A stretch of DNA of 40,822 nucleotides from Mollicutes bacterium (GTDB lineage Bacteria; Bacillota_I; Bacilli_A; Izemoplasmatales; Izemoplasmataceae), in assembly GCA_003553945.1 (NCBI GenBank), contig PWEL01000011.1, positions 1 to 40,822 on the forward strand. The letters are read 5' to 3'. This document shows, one piece after another, positions 18,260-26,718 of this stretch. Under the pieces are notes generated by a model. That model was not told where the DNA came from. It searched no databases and worked only from the letters and a program-made list of their open reading frames with translations. The position numbers were made by a program, and so were the translations under genes. Each line of letters opens with the position of its first letter. Positions within the stretch are counted from its first letter, which is position 1.

Positions 18260-18993
18260 CAAATCATTCCTCCATTGACACCGATGACCTGTCCGCTGAT
18301 ATACTTCGCGTCATCGCTCGCAAGGAAAAGCGCGGTGCTGGCGATATCAACCGGGCTGCCGAAACGACCGATGGGGATTTGTGCAAGGTAGGTCTCCTTC
18401 ACGTCCTCTTCAAGCGCATCGGTCATCGGGGTCTCGATGAACCCGGGCGCGATGGCGTTGACTGTGATGCGCTTGCGGCCGAATTCCTTCGCGAGCGATT
18501 TTGTGAGGCCGATGATGCCGGCCTTGGAGGCCACATAGTTGGCCTGTCCGGGATTGCCGATCTGGCCGACCACGCTGGAGATGTTGATGATCCGGCCGGA
18601 TTTTTGCTTGAACATGGTCCGGGTGACATGTTTTGACATGTTCCATGTCCCCTTCAGGTTCACATCGATGACAGCGTCGAAGTCATCTTCCTTCATCCTT
18701 AGCATTAAGGCGTCCCTATTGATGCCGGAGTTGTTGATCAGCACATCGATGCGGCCGAAGGCATCCAACGTCTGATCGACGAGCGCCTTCGACGCTTCAA
18801 ACGAAGAGACATCCGCCTGGATAGCGAGGGACTCGCCGGATGAACGGCAGGCCTCGACGACTTCATCGGCTTGGTCCTTGTTATTTAAATAATTGACGAC
18901 AACAGCGTATCCGCTTTCTGCGAAACGTATCGCCATCTCCCTTCCGATACCGCTTGACGCCCCTGTCACAATAGCCACTTTGCGTTCACTCAT
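18259..18993 (-). CDS. fabG: 3-oxoacyl-ACP reductase
   Basis: NADPH-dependent reduction of 3-oxoacyl-ACP; a short-chain dehydrogenase. It is about 244 residues. TGASSGIG lies at about 10-17, the NNSGINRDAL segment near 86, and the Ser-Tyr-Lys triad in ISSVVGQIGNPGQANYVASK. The start is taken as ATG 18993 (AAAGGAG 7 bases upstream, 1-base overlap with the fabD stop). The ATG at 18996 is also possible. Confidence 0.96.
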   Translation of the reverse strand: MSERKVAIVTGASSGIGREMAIRFAESGYAVVVNYLNNKDQADEVVEACRSSGESLAIQADVSSFEASKALVDQTLDAFGRIDVLINNSGINRDALMLRMKEDDFDAVIDVNLKGTWNMSKHVTRTMFKQKSGRIINISSVVGQIGNPGQANYVASKAGIIGLTKSLAKEFGRKRITVNAIAPGFIETPMTDALEEDVKETYLAQIPIGRFGSPVDIASTALFLASDDAKYISGQVIGVNGGMI

Positions 18994-19907
18994 CATCTCA
19001 CTCCTTTTAAAACATCCAGGGTCGAAGACAGCGACTCCTGGTCCTCGACTCGATATACGCGCACATTCTTATCGGTCTTCTCGACGAATTTTTTGAGCAC
19101 ACCACCGGGTCCGAGCTCAAGGAATGTATCGAACCCATCCGCGATCATGGTCCGGATCATCGGATAGAACAGCACAGGGCTCACCATCTGTCTTTTCATG
19201 TGCTCTTCGGCCTCGCCGGCGAAACGGCCGCCTGTGGTGTTCAGATACATGCCTTTCTCTGGTGTTTTCAGCTCGATTTCTTCGATGACTGACTGCAGCG
19301 CCTCGGCCGCATCCTGCATCAAGGGGGTATGAAACGCCCCACTCGTATTGAGTGGCCGCATGCGCCGGATTCCTCGATTGGCGGCTTCTTCCTTGAATGC
19401 GGCGAGGGCGTCCTTCTCTCCGCCCACAACTACCTGGCGTTCAAGATTGTAGTTGGAGATATGGACACCGTCCACCGCCTCGACAATCGGTTCGACATCA
19501 TCACGGGCGGCCATCACCGCCACCATCGCTCCGGGATTGTCCCGGGCAGCGTTTTGCATGCATATGGCACGATGGCGTATAAGCCGAATGCCGTCCTCGA
19601 AGGAGAACGCGCCTCTATCATAATACGCCGCGTATTCGCCTAGCGATAAGCCGGCGGCGCCTTCCGCCTCTATACCGTGTGCGGCGAGGGCGTGTTTCAA
19701 TGCGGCGCTCATGGCATAGATTGCGGGCTGCGCATAGCGCGTCTCGTTTATCGCTTCATTATCCTGAACGACAGTATGCAGATCGAAATCCAGATGATGG
19801 GCCGCAAGGTCGAAAAAATGCTTGTACGTCCGGTCGTTTTCATAGAGCGACCGCCCCATGCCTTCATACTGCGCACCTTGTCCGCTGAATAGAAAGGCCA
19901 GTTTCAT
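18993..19907 (-). CDS. fabD: Malonyl-CoA:ACP transacylase
   Basis: Moves malonyl from CoA to ACP to supply FabH and FabF. It is 304 residues. The N-terminal FSGQGAQYEGMG is conserved. The nucleophile S88 lies in GLSLGEYAA, with a leucine in place of the more common histidine of GHSLGE, a known variation. The active histidine is in SGAFHTPLM near residue 196. The start at 19907 overlaps the end of fabK by 4 bases. Confidence 0.96.
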   Translation of the reverse strand: MKLAFLFSGQGAQYEGMGRSLYENDRTYKHFFDLAAHHLDFDLHTVVQDNEAINETRYAQPAIYAMSAALKHALAAHGIEAEGAAGLSLGEYAAYYDRGAFSFEDGIRLIRHRAICMQNAARDNPGAMVAVMAARDDVEPIVEAVDGVHISNYNLERQVVVGGEKDALAAFKEEAANRGIRRMRPLNTSGAFHTPLMQDAAEALQSVIEEIELKTPEKGMYLNTTGGRFAGEAEEHMKRQMVSPVLFYPMIRTMIADGFDTFLELGPGGVLKKFVEKTDKNVRVYRVEDQESLSSTLDVLKGVR

Positions 19908-20830
19908 GAATGGATCTCCTTGAAAAACCTGCTGTTCGTGAATAAGCTGTCGAGAATATCCTCGACAGGCCGGAGCTCCTTGATCAATCCGGAAATCTGT
20001 CCCGCCATGAAAGAGCCTTGATCGACGTCGCCTTCTTCAACGGCCTTGGAAAGGGATCCGAGTGTCATTCTCTCGAGTGTCTCGAGGTCGACACCTTCGC
20101 GGGAGAGCTGCATGTATTTCTTGGCCATCTTGTTCTTGAGGACGCGGACGGGGGCTTTTGTCTCACGGCCTGTGACGATGGTGTCGGTGTCCTTGGCCTT
20201 GATGATCTTCTGCTTGTAGTTCTCATGAACAGGGCATTCCTTGGAAGCGAGAAGGACAGTCCCGACCTGGATGCCTTTCGCGCCGAGGGCAAAGGCTGCA
20301 TCGACGCCCCTGTAGTCGGCGATGCCGCCGGCGGCGACGACTGGAACATCCACCGCATCCGCGACCTGCGGTACAAGCGCGAAGGTCGAAAGCTCCCCGA
20401 TATGACCCCCCGCTTCTGTCCCTTCGACAACCACCGCATCGGCACCTCCGCGCACCACGCGTCTGGCGAGGGCGACGCTGGGGACGACAGGAATCACGGT
20501 AATGCCCGCCTCATGCCATTTCTCTATATAGGGATTGGGATTGCCGGCACCTGTTGTGACTACGGAGACACCTTCCTCGATGACTAGGTCGGTGAGGGCT
20601 TGTGCATACGGGCTCATCAACATGATATTCACCCCGAACGGCTTGTCGGTGAGTTCCTTGGTCTTTCGTATCTCCTCGCGGACCCTGTCCGTGTCCCAGC
20701 CACCGCAGCCGATTAGTCCAAGTCCGCCGGCATTGGATACAGCGGCGGCTAGTTGATGGGTGGCAACATTCGCCATGCCGCCTTGTATGAGCGGGTACTT
20801 CGTGTGGAAGAGTTCGGTGATATCTTTCAT
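19904..20830 (-). CDS. fabK: Enoyl-ACP reductase II (FMN type)
   Basis: Reduces enoyl-ACP in the last step of the cycle using FMN and NAD(P)H. It belongs to the nitronate-monooxygenase-like TIM-barrel family, unrelated to FabI. From the ATG at 20830 (GGAGG 6 bases upstream, ATGA overlap with fabH) it has 308 residues. Diagnostic segments are YPLIQGGMANVA near 12-23, VEGTEAGGHIG, VVAAGGIADYRGVDAAFALG and GIQVGTVLLAS. Being placed inside a fab operon favours FabK over a nitronate monooxygenase. Organisms that rely on FabK alone are typically insensitive to triclosan; no fabI is seen in the window. Confidence 0.95.
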   Translation of the reverse strand: MKDITELFHTKYPLIQGGMANVATHQLAAAVSNAGGLGLIGCGGWDTDRVREEIRKTKELTDKPFGVNIMLMSPYAQALTDLVIEEGVSVVTTGAGNPNPYIEKWHEAGITVIPVVPSVALARRVVRGGADAVVVEGTEAGGHIGELSTFALVPQVADAVDVPVVAAGGIADYRGVDAAFALGAKGIQVGTVLLASKECPVHENYKQKIIKAKDTDTIVTGRETKAPVRVLKNKMAKKYMQLSREGVDLETLERMTLGSLSKAVEEGDVDQGSFMAGQISGLIKELRPVEDILDSLFTNSRFFKEIHS

Positions 20831-21807
20831 GAAAGGCCTCCTAGCGTTATCAACGCACCGCCCCATGTCAATCCCGCGCCGAACGCGACAGCCGCGAAGG
20901 TATCGCCGGATTGGAGGCGGTCGTCCTTTATGGCTTCATCGATGGCGAGCGGTACGCTCGCCGCCGATGTGTTCCCTGTGCTCTCAATGTTAAGATACAT
21001 CTTTTCTTTCGGGAAGGCAAGTGCCTTCGAGGCTTTGTCGATGATACGCTTGTTCGCCTGATGCGCCACAATCATATCAAGTGCATCGAGGTTCATACCT
21101 TCATGTCCGAGAAGTTCCTCGACAACCTCGGGAATGACAGTGGTCGCGAAACGGAAGATCTCCCGTCCGTTCATGTTGATGAACGGACGGGAATCCTCAA
21201 TTGTCTGAAAATCCTTTTTCAAGGGGTAGCTCTCCATATGCAGATAACCCTCGAGATCTCCCCTCGCGTGTGTCGAAGTTGTGATGATACCGGGAGCCTT
21301 TGATGCGGTAAGCACCATAGCCCCGGCTGCATCACCGAAAAGCACGCAGGTATTCCTATCGGAGAAATCCGTGAATTTAGTCAGAACTTCCGCACCGACG
21401 ATCAAAGCTGTGTCGAACCTTCCTCCCTTGATCATCTGATCAGCTATCTCCAATGCGTAGATGAACCCTGTACAGGCGGCGTTGATATCAAACGCCGTGA
21501 TGTTTCCGCATCCGAGACGGCGCTGTAGAAGCTGGGAAACACCGGGGAAGAAATAATCGCCGGTCACTGTCGCCACGATGATCAGATCGATATCCTCAGC
21601 CTGCATAGATGCATCCCTGAGTGCGCGGATTGATGCTTCAAACGCTAGATCCGATGTATTCTCATCGATCGTGACGGGGCGCTTCTCTATGCCTGTCCGG
21701 CTTCGGATCCATTCGTCCGATGTGTCGACGAGAAATTCAAAGGTGCGGTTATGCACTATATTATCGGGCTTATAGGACCCGCTGCCTTTTAGAGCCGCAT
21801 GTCTCAT
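20827..21807 (-). CDS. fabH: 3-oxoacyl-ACP synthase III
   Basis: Starts fatty-acid synthesis by condensing an acyl-CoA primer with malonyl-ACP. It is 326 residues. C112 lies in INAACTGFIYAL, with a histidine in VAHQANKRI and an asparagine in GNTSAASVPLAI, forming the triad. The start overlaps the accA stop by 4 bases and the stop overlaps fabK. Primer preference (acetyl or branched) cannot be read from this sequence. Confidence 0.97.
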   Translation of the reverse strand: MRHAALKGSGSYKPDNIVHNRTFEFLVDTSDEWIRSRTGIEKRPVTIDENTSDLAFEASIRALRDASMQAEDIDLIIVATVTGDYFFPGVSQLLQRRLGCGNITAFDINAACTGFIYALEIADQMIKGGRFDTALIVGAEVLTKFTDFSDRNTCVLFGDAAGAMVLTASKAPGIITTSTHARGDLEGYLHMESYPLKKDFQTIEDSRPFINMNGREIFRFATTVIPEVVEELLGHEGMNLDALDMIVAHQANKRIIDKASKALAFPKEKMYLNIESTGNTSAASVPLAIDEAIKDDRLQSGDTFAAVAFGAGLTWGGALITLGGLS

Positions 21808-22760
21808 GTGGTCACTCCTTTGAGATGTTCATAGTTGAAACGCTGGAAGAAGCCCATGTTCCTATACTTGCTGTAGCGGGATGTCCTGAGCTCGAAGGGG
21901 CTCTGCTGAGAGAGATAAGCCAGGGATTGCACCAGCATGGACTTGATGGCTTTGTAGACGCTTCTCTTATCCCGATGCGCGCCCCCGACGGGTTCTGCAA
22001 TGATGCCGTCGATGATGCCGAGTTCCTTGAGGTCGTAGCTGGTGAGTTTCATTGCTTCCGCGGCTTCCTCGGCTAGAGAGGAATCCTTCCAGAGAATACT
22101 GGCGTATCCTTCAGGACTAAGGATGGAATAGATACTGTTTTCAAGCATGTACACCTGATTCCCGACCCCGATTGCAAGCGCGCCGCCGCTCCCTCCTTCA
22201 CCGATGACGATGGGGATGATGGGGACGCCGAAGCGACTCATGCTCTTCAGGTTCTCCGCAATAGCGTTGCTTTGTCCGCGCGATTCGGCGCCGACGCCCG
22301 GAAAAGCGCCGGGGGTGTCGATCAATGTCACAATGGGCCTGTTGAACTTGTTCGCCTGCCGCATGAGGCGGAGAGCCTTTCTATACCCTTCAGGGTGCGG
22401 CATGCCGAAATTGGTCGCGATATTCTCCTCTGTAGTCTTCCCTTTCTGTTCCCCGATGACGGTCACAACCTGATGCTCAATTTCTCCGATACCTCCGACA
22501 ATGGAGGCATCATCCGCATAAAGACGGTCACCATGGAGCTCTAGAAAATCATTGAACACATTGTCAATGACCTCACGTGCGGTGGGTCTCTCCTTGTGCC
22601 GCGCCAGAAGTACTCGGTCCCAGGCGCTTAAGTCCCGCATGGCTTTCCGCTTGTAATCTTCAATCCTGATCTTGATATCCTGAATGGCCTCTTCATCGTC
22701 GAGTCGCTCGAGTTCGGCCTCCAGTGCCTCAAGCTTCTTTTCCTTGTCGAGAATGTTCAT
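21804..22760 (-). CDS. accA: Acetyl-CoA carboxylase carboxyltransferase, alpha subunit
   Basis: With AccD it transfers carboxyl from biotin to acetyl-CoA to give malonyl-CoA. It is 318 residues. An N-terminal charged helix is followed by the crotonase-type core with GRQ-like variations, TLIDTPGAFPGVGAESRGQS near 136-155, GEGGSGGALAIGVG and SPEGYASILWKD. The ATGA overlap with accD and the strong AGGAGGGAG site indicate coupled expression for equal subunit amounts. Confidence 0.97.
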   Translation of the reverse strand: MNILDKEKKLEALEAELERLDDEEAIQDIKIRIEDYKRKAMRDLSAWDRVLLARHKERPTAREVIDNVFNDFLELHGDRLYADDASIVGGIGEIEHQVVTVIGEQKGKTTEENIATNFGMPHPEGYRKALRLMRQANKFNRPIVTLIDTPGAFPGVGAESRGQSNAIAENLKSMSRFGVPIIPIVIGEGGSGGALAIGVGNQVYMLENSIYSILSPEGYASILWKDSSLAEEAAEAMKLTSYDLKELGIIDGIIAEPVGGAHRDKRSVYKAIKSMLVQSLAYLSQQSPFELRTSRYSKYRNMGFFQRFNYEHLKGVTT

Positions 22761-23647
22761 CGTTTTCTCCCTCCTGAGTGCATGCGCAGGAGCTTTTCAA
22801 GGGTGCCTTTCAGCTCATGACGGTGCACGACCTTGTCCACCATGCCCTTCTCCTTCAGAAACTCAGCTGTCTGGAATCCTTCAGGCAGTGATTGTTTGAT
22901 AGTCTGCTTGATCACCCTGGGCCCCGCGAAACCGATGAGGGCTCCCTGTTCGGCGAGAATCACATCCCCGAGCGATGCGAAGGAGGCGCTGACGCCACCG
23001 GTGGTCGGGTGGGTCAGCACACTGAGAAATAAAAGTCCCTGACCGGCGAGCTTTTCGACAGCCGCGCTTGTCTTCGCCATCTGCATGAGGGAATAGATTC
23101 CCTCCTGCATGCGTGCGCCGCCAGAAGCGATGAACATGACAAGAGGCAGGCGTTTGACGAGCGCGTATTCGATGCTCTTGACCACTTTCTCGCCGACCAC
23201 GCTTCCCATGCTGCCCATCATGAAGTAGCTGTCAAGCACGCCGATGACAACAGGAAACCCCTTGATTTCGCCATAACCATACATATAGGCTTCATCAGAA
23301 CCTGTCGTCTTTTTGCTCTTTTCAAGTTTTTGCTCATAGCCGTCCTGAAAAAGGGGATTCAACGTGATATACCCCAGACCCTTCTCGATAAAGGACCCTT
23401 CATCCAGTGTCATCGCCATCCTGTCATGAGCGCGCACACGTATGTGGTGTTCGCATTTCGGACATACAAGCAGGTTCTTGACAATGTCCTCGGCTATGAA
23501 GTTCGTCTTGCAGCTCGGACACTGTTCATAAAGCCCTTCGGGGACATCGGCCGCTCTTTTTTCCGCCGTCTTTTCACGATAGACCTTCAATTTCCTTTTA
23601 AGCGTCTTCTTCTTTTCAAAGGCTTCTTTTAGGAGTTCATGACGCAT
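22757..23647 (-). CDS. accD: Acetyl-CoA carboxylase carboxyltransferase, beta subunit
   Basis: Partner of AccA. It is 296 residues. An N-terminal zinc ribbon has C43, C46, C62 and C65 (CPSC and CPKC), a basic preceding stretch, and then the crotonase core with MGSMGSVVGEKVV, FIASGGARMQEG and HPTTGGVSASFASLGD. The start at 23647 lies inside the end of accC (11-base overlap) with a poor ribosome site, so it is probably translated by coupling. Confidence 0.97.
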   Translation of the reverse strand: MRHELLKEAFEKKKTLKRKLKVYREKTAEKRAADVPEGLYEQCPSCKTNFIAEDIVKNLLVCPKCEHHIRVRAHDRMAMTLDEGSFIEKGLGYITLNPLFQDGYEQKLEKSKKTTGSDEAYMYGYGEIKGFPVVIGVLDSYFMMGSMGSVVGEKVVKSIEYALVKRLPLVMFIASGGARMQEGIYSLMQMAKTSAAVEKLAGQGLLFLSVLTHPTTGGVSASFASLGDVILAEQGALIGFAGPRVIKQTIKQSLPEGFQTAEFLKEKGMVDKVVHRHELKGTLEKLLRMHSGGRKR

Positions 23648-24989
23648 AAGAAAGCAACCTCTTCAGGTGAGTCCGGATAAACGATGTATCGATGTCATTC
23701 TCTCTGAACGGTTGGGAGAGCGCGATCATCATAAGGAAGGTCTGATTCGTCTTCACGCCTTCGATGATTATTTCATCAAGAGCGGCCCTGAGTTTTAGAA
23801 TCGCATCAGGACGGTCCCTGCCATGTACAATGAGTTTGCCGATCAATGAATCGTAATGGGGAGGGATCAGATAGTCAGTATAGGCCATCGAATCAAAGCG
23901 GACGCCCGGCCCCTGTGGAATGTGTAGAAGGTCGATGCGGGAGGGGCTGGGGCGGAAATCGTGCATCGGGTCCTCCGCATTTATTCTGACCTCTATCGCA
24001 TGCCCGTCGAATGATATATCCTCCTGCGTGATGGAAAGTGGCGATTCGGAAGCGATACGTATCTGTTCCTTGACGATGTCGATGCCGCTTATCATTTCTG
24101 TCACAGGATGCTCCACCTGAAGGCGCGTATTCATCTCGATGAAATAAAAACCATCCTCGTCGACGATGAACTCGACCGTCCCGGCGTTTTCATAGCCGAC
24201 ATGTTCGGCGGCTTTACAGGCAGAATCAAAGAGCGAGGCTTTCATATCATCATCGATGCTGCTGGGAGCTTCTTCGACGATTTTCTGATTCCGGCGCTGG
24301 ATGCTGCAATCGCGTTCGCCAAGATGAACGATGTTACCGTATTTGTCCGCGAGAATCTGCACCTCTATGTGCCGGGGGTTCTCGATCAGTTTTTCAATGT
24401 AGACGCCACCATGTCCGAAAGCCGCCTCGGCCTCCTGTCTTGCAGCCCGAAAGGCTGATTCGAAATCCTCCTCGTTCCTGACGATGCGCATCCCGCGGCC
24501 GCCGCCGCCGGCGCTCGCCTTGATCAATACTGGGACCCCGATGCTTCGAACTAATTCCTTACCTTCATCTAAAGAGACTTCCGCAGCGCTTCCTGGCACG
24601 AGGGGGACCCCGGCTTCTTTCATAAGCTTTTTCGCCTGTGACTTGTCTCCCATCTTAGCGATGGTATCAGCCGAGGGGCCGATGAATGCGATGTTGCAAG
24701 ATTGGCACAACTTTGCAAAACGGCTGTTCTCGCTCAAAAAACCATACCCGGGATGGATGGCCTCCGCACCCGTATGGATGGCGGCACTCAACAGGTTCTC
24801 CATGTTGAGATAGGAGTCCCCGCTCGACGGTCCGCCGACACAGACAGCTTCGTCGGCTAATTGCGCATGCAATGCATCTGTATCGGCTGTGCTGTAGACC
24901 GCCACGCTCTCGATATCCAGGGCTTTACAGGCGCGGATGATCCGGACAGCGATCTCACCGCGGTTTGCGATCAATATACGTTGAAACAT
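23637..24989 (-). CDS. accC: Biotin carboxylase
   Basis: ATP-dependent carboxylation of the biotin on AccB. It is 450 residues from the ATG at 24989 (TGATG with the accB stop; a GTG at 24992 is less likely). Conserved segments are RILIANRGEIAVRIIRACK, IHPGYGFLSEN, the glycine-rich ATP loop KASAGGGGRGMRIV, EKLIENPRHIEVQ, RDCSIQRRNQK and EMNTRLQVEHPVTE with the catalytic glutamates and arginine. Its length matches the free-standing bacterial enzyme. Confidence 0.98.
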   Translation of the reverse strand: MFQRILIANRGEIAVRIIRACKALDIESVAVYSTADTDALHAQLADEAVCVGGPSSGDSYLNMENLLSAAIHTGAEAIHPGYGFLSENSRFAKLCQSCNIAFIGPSADTIAKMGDKSQAKKLMKEAGVPLVPGSAAEVSLDEGKELVRSIGVPVLIKASAGGGGRGMRIVRNEEDFESAFRAARQEAEAAFGHGGVYIEKLIENPRHIEVQILADKYGNIVHLGERDCSIQRRNQKIVEEAPSSIDDDMKASLFDSACKAAEHVGYENAGTVEFIVDEDGFYFIEMNTRLQVEHPVTEMISGIDIVKEQIRIASESPLSITQEDISFDGHAIEVRINAEDPMHDFRPSPSRIDLLHIPQGPGVRFDSMAYTDYLIPPHYDSLIGKLIVHGRDRPDAILKLRAALDEIIIEGVKTNQTFLMMIALSQPFRENDIDTSFIRTHLKRLLSYAS

Positions 24990-25423
24990 CACTCGATCTC
25001 CATGATTGTCTGGTCATACTGGACCATCTCACCGTTCTGCGCATGAATATTCACAATCCTGCCGCCTTTGGGGGCGGTGATCTCATTCATCACCTTCATC
25101 GCCTCGATGATACACACAGTATCCCCTTTCTCGACTCGCTGTCCTTCCTGCACGAACGGTGGTTGATCAGGAGCGGGGGCCTCATAATAGGTACCGACCA
25201 AGGGGGCCTTGATCGGATCGTATGAAGGTTCTGGTTCAGGAGGAGGACTCCCTTCCGCCTCTTTGGAAGCGGAAGAGGATGGCTTGAGGGCAGGGGTTGT
25301 CTGGATGTTTCCTTCTACATCCTTCTGCAGCTCGATTTTGACGTCCTCCCTCTCGAGTTTCATCCTCGAGAGTTCTGACGATTCAAAGATTTTTATGATA
25401 TTTTTAAGTTCACGGTTGTTCAT
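24989..25423 (-). CDS. accB: Biotin carboxyl carrier protein
   Basis: Carries CO2 on biotin between AccC and AccA/AccD. From the ATG at 25423 it has 144 residues, with GGGGTG about 6 bases upstream; the GTG at 25432 lies too close to that site. An N-terminal helix is followed by a Pro/Ser/Glu-rich linker (about 45-75) and the biotinyl domain with K110 in EAMKVMN. The attached biotin would be added by the BirA encoded nearby. A FabT-like palindrome lies 20 bases upstream. Confidence 0.96.
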   Translation of the reverse strand: MNNRELKNIIKIFESSELSRMKLEREDVKIELQKDVEGNIQTTPALKPSSSASKEAEGSPPPEPEPSYDPIKAPLVGTYYEAPAPDQPPFVQEGQRVEKGDTVCIIEAMKVMNEITAPKGGRIVNIHAQNGEMVQYDQTIMEIE

Positions 25424-25442
25424 GGTAGACACCCCGCTATAC

Positions 25443-25455
25443 TTTGATATTCAAA
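25443..25455. promoter_or_regulatory. FabT-like operator upstream of accB
   Basis: The 13-base palindrome TTTGATATTCAAA (TTTGA-N3-TCAAA) lies 20 bases before the accB start. It is identical to the one upstream of acpP and matches the known streptococcal FabT site form TTTGATTATCAAA. Confidence 0.7.
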
Positions 25456-25468
25456 TAAAAATAAGCGT

Positions 25469-25494
25469 AAAAAAAACAAGACTCCAGCTGAGTC
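25469..25494 (-). terminator. Weak terminator after acpP
   Basis: GACTC/GAGTC, a 5-bp stem with a 5-base loop, followed by TTG and eight T residues on the minus strand. It may only partly separate acpP from accB, keeping ACP in excess over the other subunits. Confidence 0.6.
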
Positions 25495-25499
25495 ATTCA

Positions 25500-25724
25500 T
25501 CAATCCAGCTTCTCGATATAATCCACTACATCGCCTACGGTCCGCAATTTCTGGGCTTCATCGTCATCGACGGAAATATCGAAAGCTTCCTCGAGCGCCA
25601 TGATCAGTTCTACGACATCCAAAGAGTCGGCCCCGAGGTCATCGATGATGCTGGAATCCCTTTTGATTTCAGACGTCTCAACATCCAACTCCTCCGCGAT
25701 GACTTTCTTCACTTTATCAAACAT
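25500..25724 (-). CDS. acpP: Acyl carrier protein
   Basis: Carries acyl chains on 4'-phosphopantetheine through all FASII steps. It is 74 residues and acidic, with the attachment serine S34 in DDLGADSLDVVEL. The start has GAGGAGGTG upstream. It has a consensus promoter, its own FabT-like site and a weak terminator, which fits high-level expression ahead of the rest of the pathway. Confidence 0.98.
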   Translation of the reverse strand: MFDKVKKVIAEELDVETSEIKRDSSIIDDLGADSLDVVELIMALEEAFDISVDDDEAQKLRTVGDVVDYIEKLD

Positions 25725-25748
25725 ACTTCACCTCCTCTTTTGAATGCC

Positions 25749-25777
25749 ATTATAGAATGGGATGCAGAGGATGTCAA
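25749..25777 (-). promoter_or_regulatory. Promoter of acpP and the FASII operon
   Basis: A perfect consensus promoter: TTGACA at 25777-25772, a 17-base spacer and TATAAT at 25754-25749. Confidence 0.9.
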
Positions 25778-25782
25778 TGTAT

Positions 25783-25795
25783 TTTGATATTCAAA
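25783..25795. promoter_or_regulatory. FabT-like operator upstream of the acpP promoter
   Basis: TTTGATATTCAAA, 5 bases upstream of the -35 box. It is the same 13-mer as at 25443-25455. The position just outside the promoter could allow repression or activation. Confidence 0.7.
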
Positions 25796-25998
25796 GCTAA
25801 AAAGTGATATGTTATAAACATCAAAACATATGCGCGCTAATCAATATGTGCATATGTTCATGCGTTCCATCAAAAAATATAGCGCTCATTTCCCTAAATA
25901 AAGGTAATAAGCGCTATGATATTTTAAAATAATAATCAAAACAATTGATTGAGCGTATGGTTTGTATACAATCTTTATGAACGCTCGTTTGAACTTTT
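25796..25998. other. AT-rich intergenic region with three inverted repeats
   Basis: About 200 bases between birA and the acpP control region, clearly more AT-rich than the surroundings, with no gene. It holds three inverted repeats. AACATATG/CATATGTT lies at 25825-25832 and 25851-25858. ATAGCGCT/AGCGCTAT lies at 25879-25886 and 25910-25917. GAGCGT/ACGCTC lies at 25951-25956 and 25981-25986. The middle one may be the birA terminator. Confidence 0.6.
25872..25917 (-). terminator. Possible terminator after birA
   Basis: An 8-bp stem AGCGCTAT/ATAGCGCT with a 23-base loop, followed on the minus strand by ATTTTTTG. The long loop makes it an unusual terminator. Confidence 0.45.
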
Positions 25999-26670
25999 TC
26001 AATTTTCATCTGACATGGAAAAGTCTATCTCATAACAGGGAATCCGCAAGCTTCCGCTATAACAATGGAACTTATCATCGATATCATCGATCTTCAAGCG
26101 CCGACCATCATAGTACCCTGTCATATTCTTGAAATCAATGCGCTCTCTGAACCAGGGAAAAAGTTCTGTGAAAGGACGTTGAAAATAGTCTTCGAATCGT
26201 TCGACAATCTTATCCTTGACAGTCTCCACATCAGTCGTTTTACCCTTGATATCCGCTATCGAGACGCTTTTTTCATCCCGCATGCGTTCATTCACATTGA
26301 GACCGATGCCGATAATGGTCGCTGTCTCATATTGAACAAGGCGTTCAATTAGGATGCCAGCGATTTTTCCGCCGGATGAATAGATGTCGTTCGGGAGTTT
26401 GATACTCGCATCTATGCCAAAGTGCGACAATGTGTCAATAAGCGTAAGGGAGGCCAGAACGAGTGCCTTGAAAGGGTCTAGATGAACGTCCTTGATCAAG
26501 AAGGATCCGAGAAAATTCTGGTCCCTTTCGCTTGCCCACCTCCGTTCTCTCCGGCCTCGGCCCTTTGTCTGGAATCCGGTGTATATGAGGAGCGGGTCCT
26601 CTAAAGTGTCAGCGTGTTGTTTAAGATAGTCATTCGTCGAAGGAAGCTCCTTGAAATAGCGTGTACGCAT
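25999..26670 (-). CDS. birA: Biotin-protein ligase, catalytic type without HTH
   Basis: Attaches biotin to AccB by way of biotinyl-AMP. It is 223 residues from the ATG at 26670 (AGGTGG 5 bases upstream). It begins directly with the catalytic domain (YFKELPSTNDYLKQ), so there is no N-terminal DNA-binding domain and it should not repress biotin genes. The nucleotide loop GRGRRERRW is at 37-45. KLPNDIY at 91-97 stands where KWPND is usual, and GGKIAGILIE at 100-109 carries the catalytic lysine. A short C-terminal domain follows. It lies downstream of the dps terminator with no clear promoter of its own. Confidence 0.93.
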   Translation of the reverse strand: MRTRYFKELPSTNDYLKQHADTLEDPLLIYTGFQTKGRGRRERRWASERDQNFLGSFLIKDVHLDPFKALVLASLTLIDTLSHFGIDASIKLPNDIYSSGGKIAGILIERLVQYETATIIGIGLNVNERMRDEKSVSIADIKGKTTDVETVKDKIVERFEDYFQRPFTELFPWFRERIDFKNMTGYYDGRRLKIDDIDDKFHCYSGSLRIPCYEIDFSMSDEN

Positions 26671-26685
26671 GGTCACCACCTAGAC

Positions 26686-26712
26686 TAAAAACACCCTCGG
26701 ACGAGGGTGTTT
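26686..26712 (-). terminator. Terminator after dps
   Basis: AACACCCTC-GTCC-GAGGGTGTT, a 9-bp stem followed by TTTAG on the minus strand. birA starts only 16 bases beyond it, so birA probably depends on read-through. Confidence 0.85.
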
Positions 26713-26718
26713 GTTAGG

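Noticed and set aside
25951-25986. GAGCGT/ACGCTC repeat with a TTGATT...TACAAT plus-strand promoter for a small RNA
   Set aside because: The -35/-10 fit is partial, spacing is 16, and nothing downstream on the plus strand looks like a terminator before birA.
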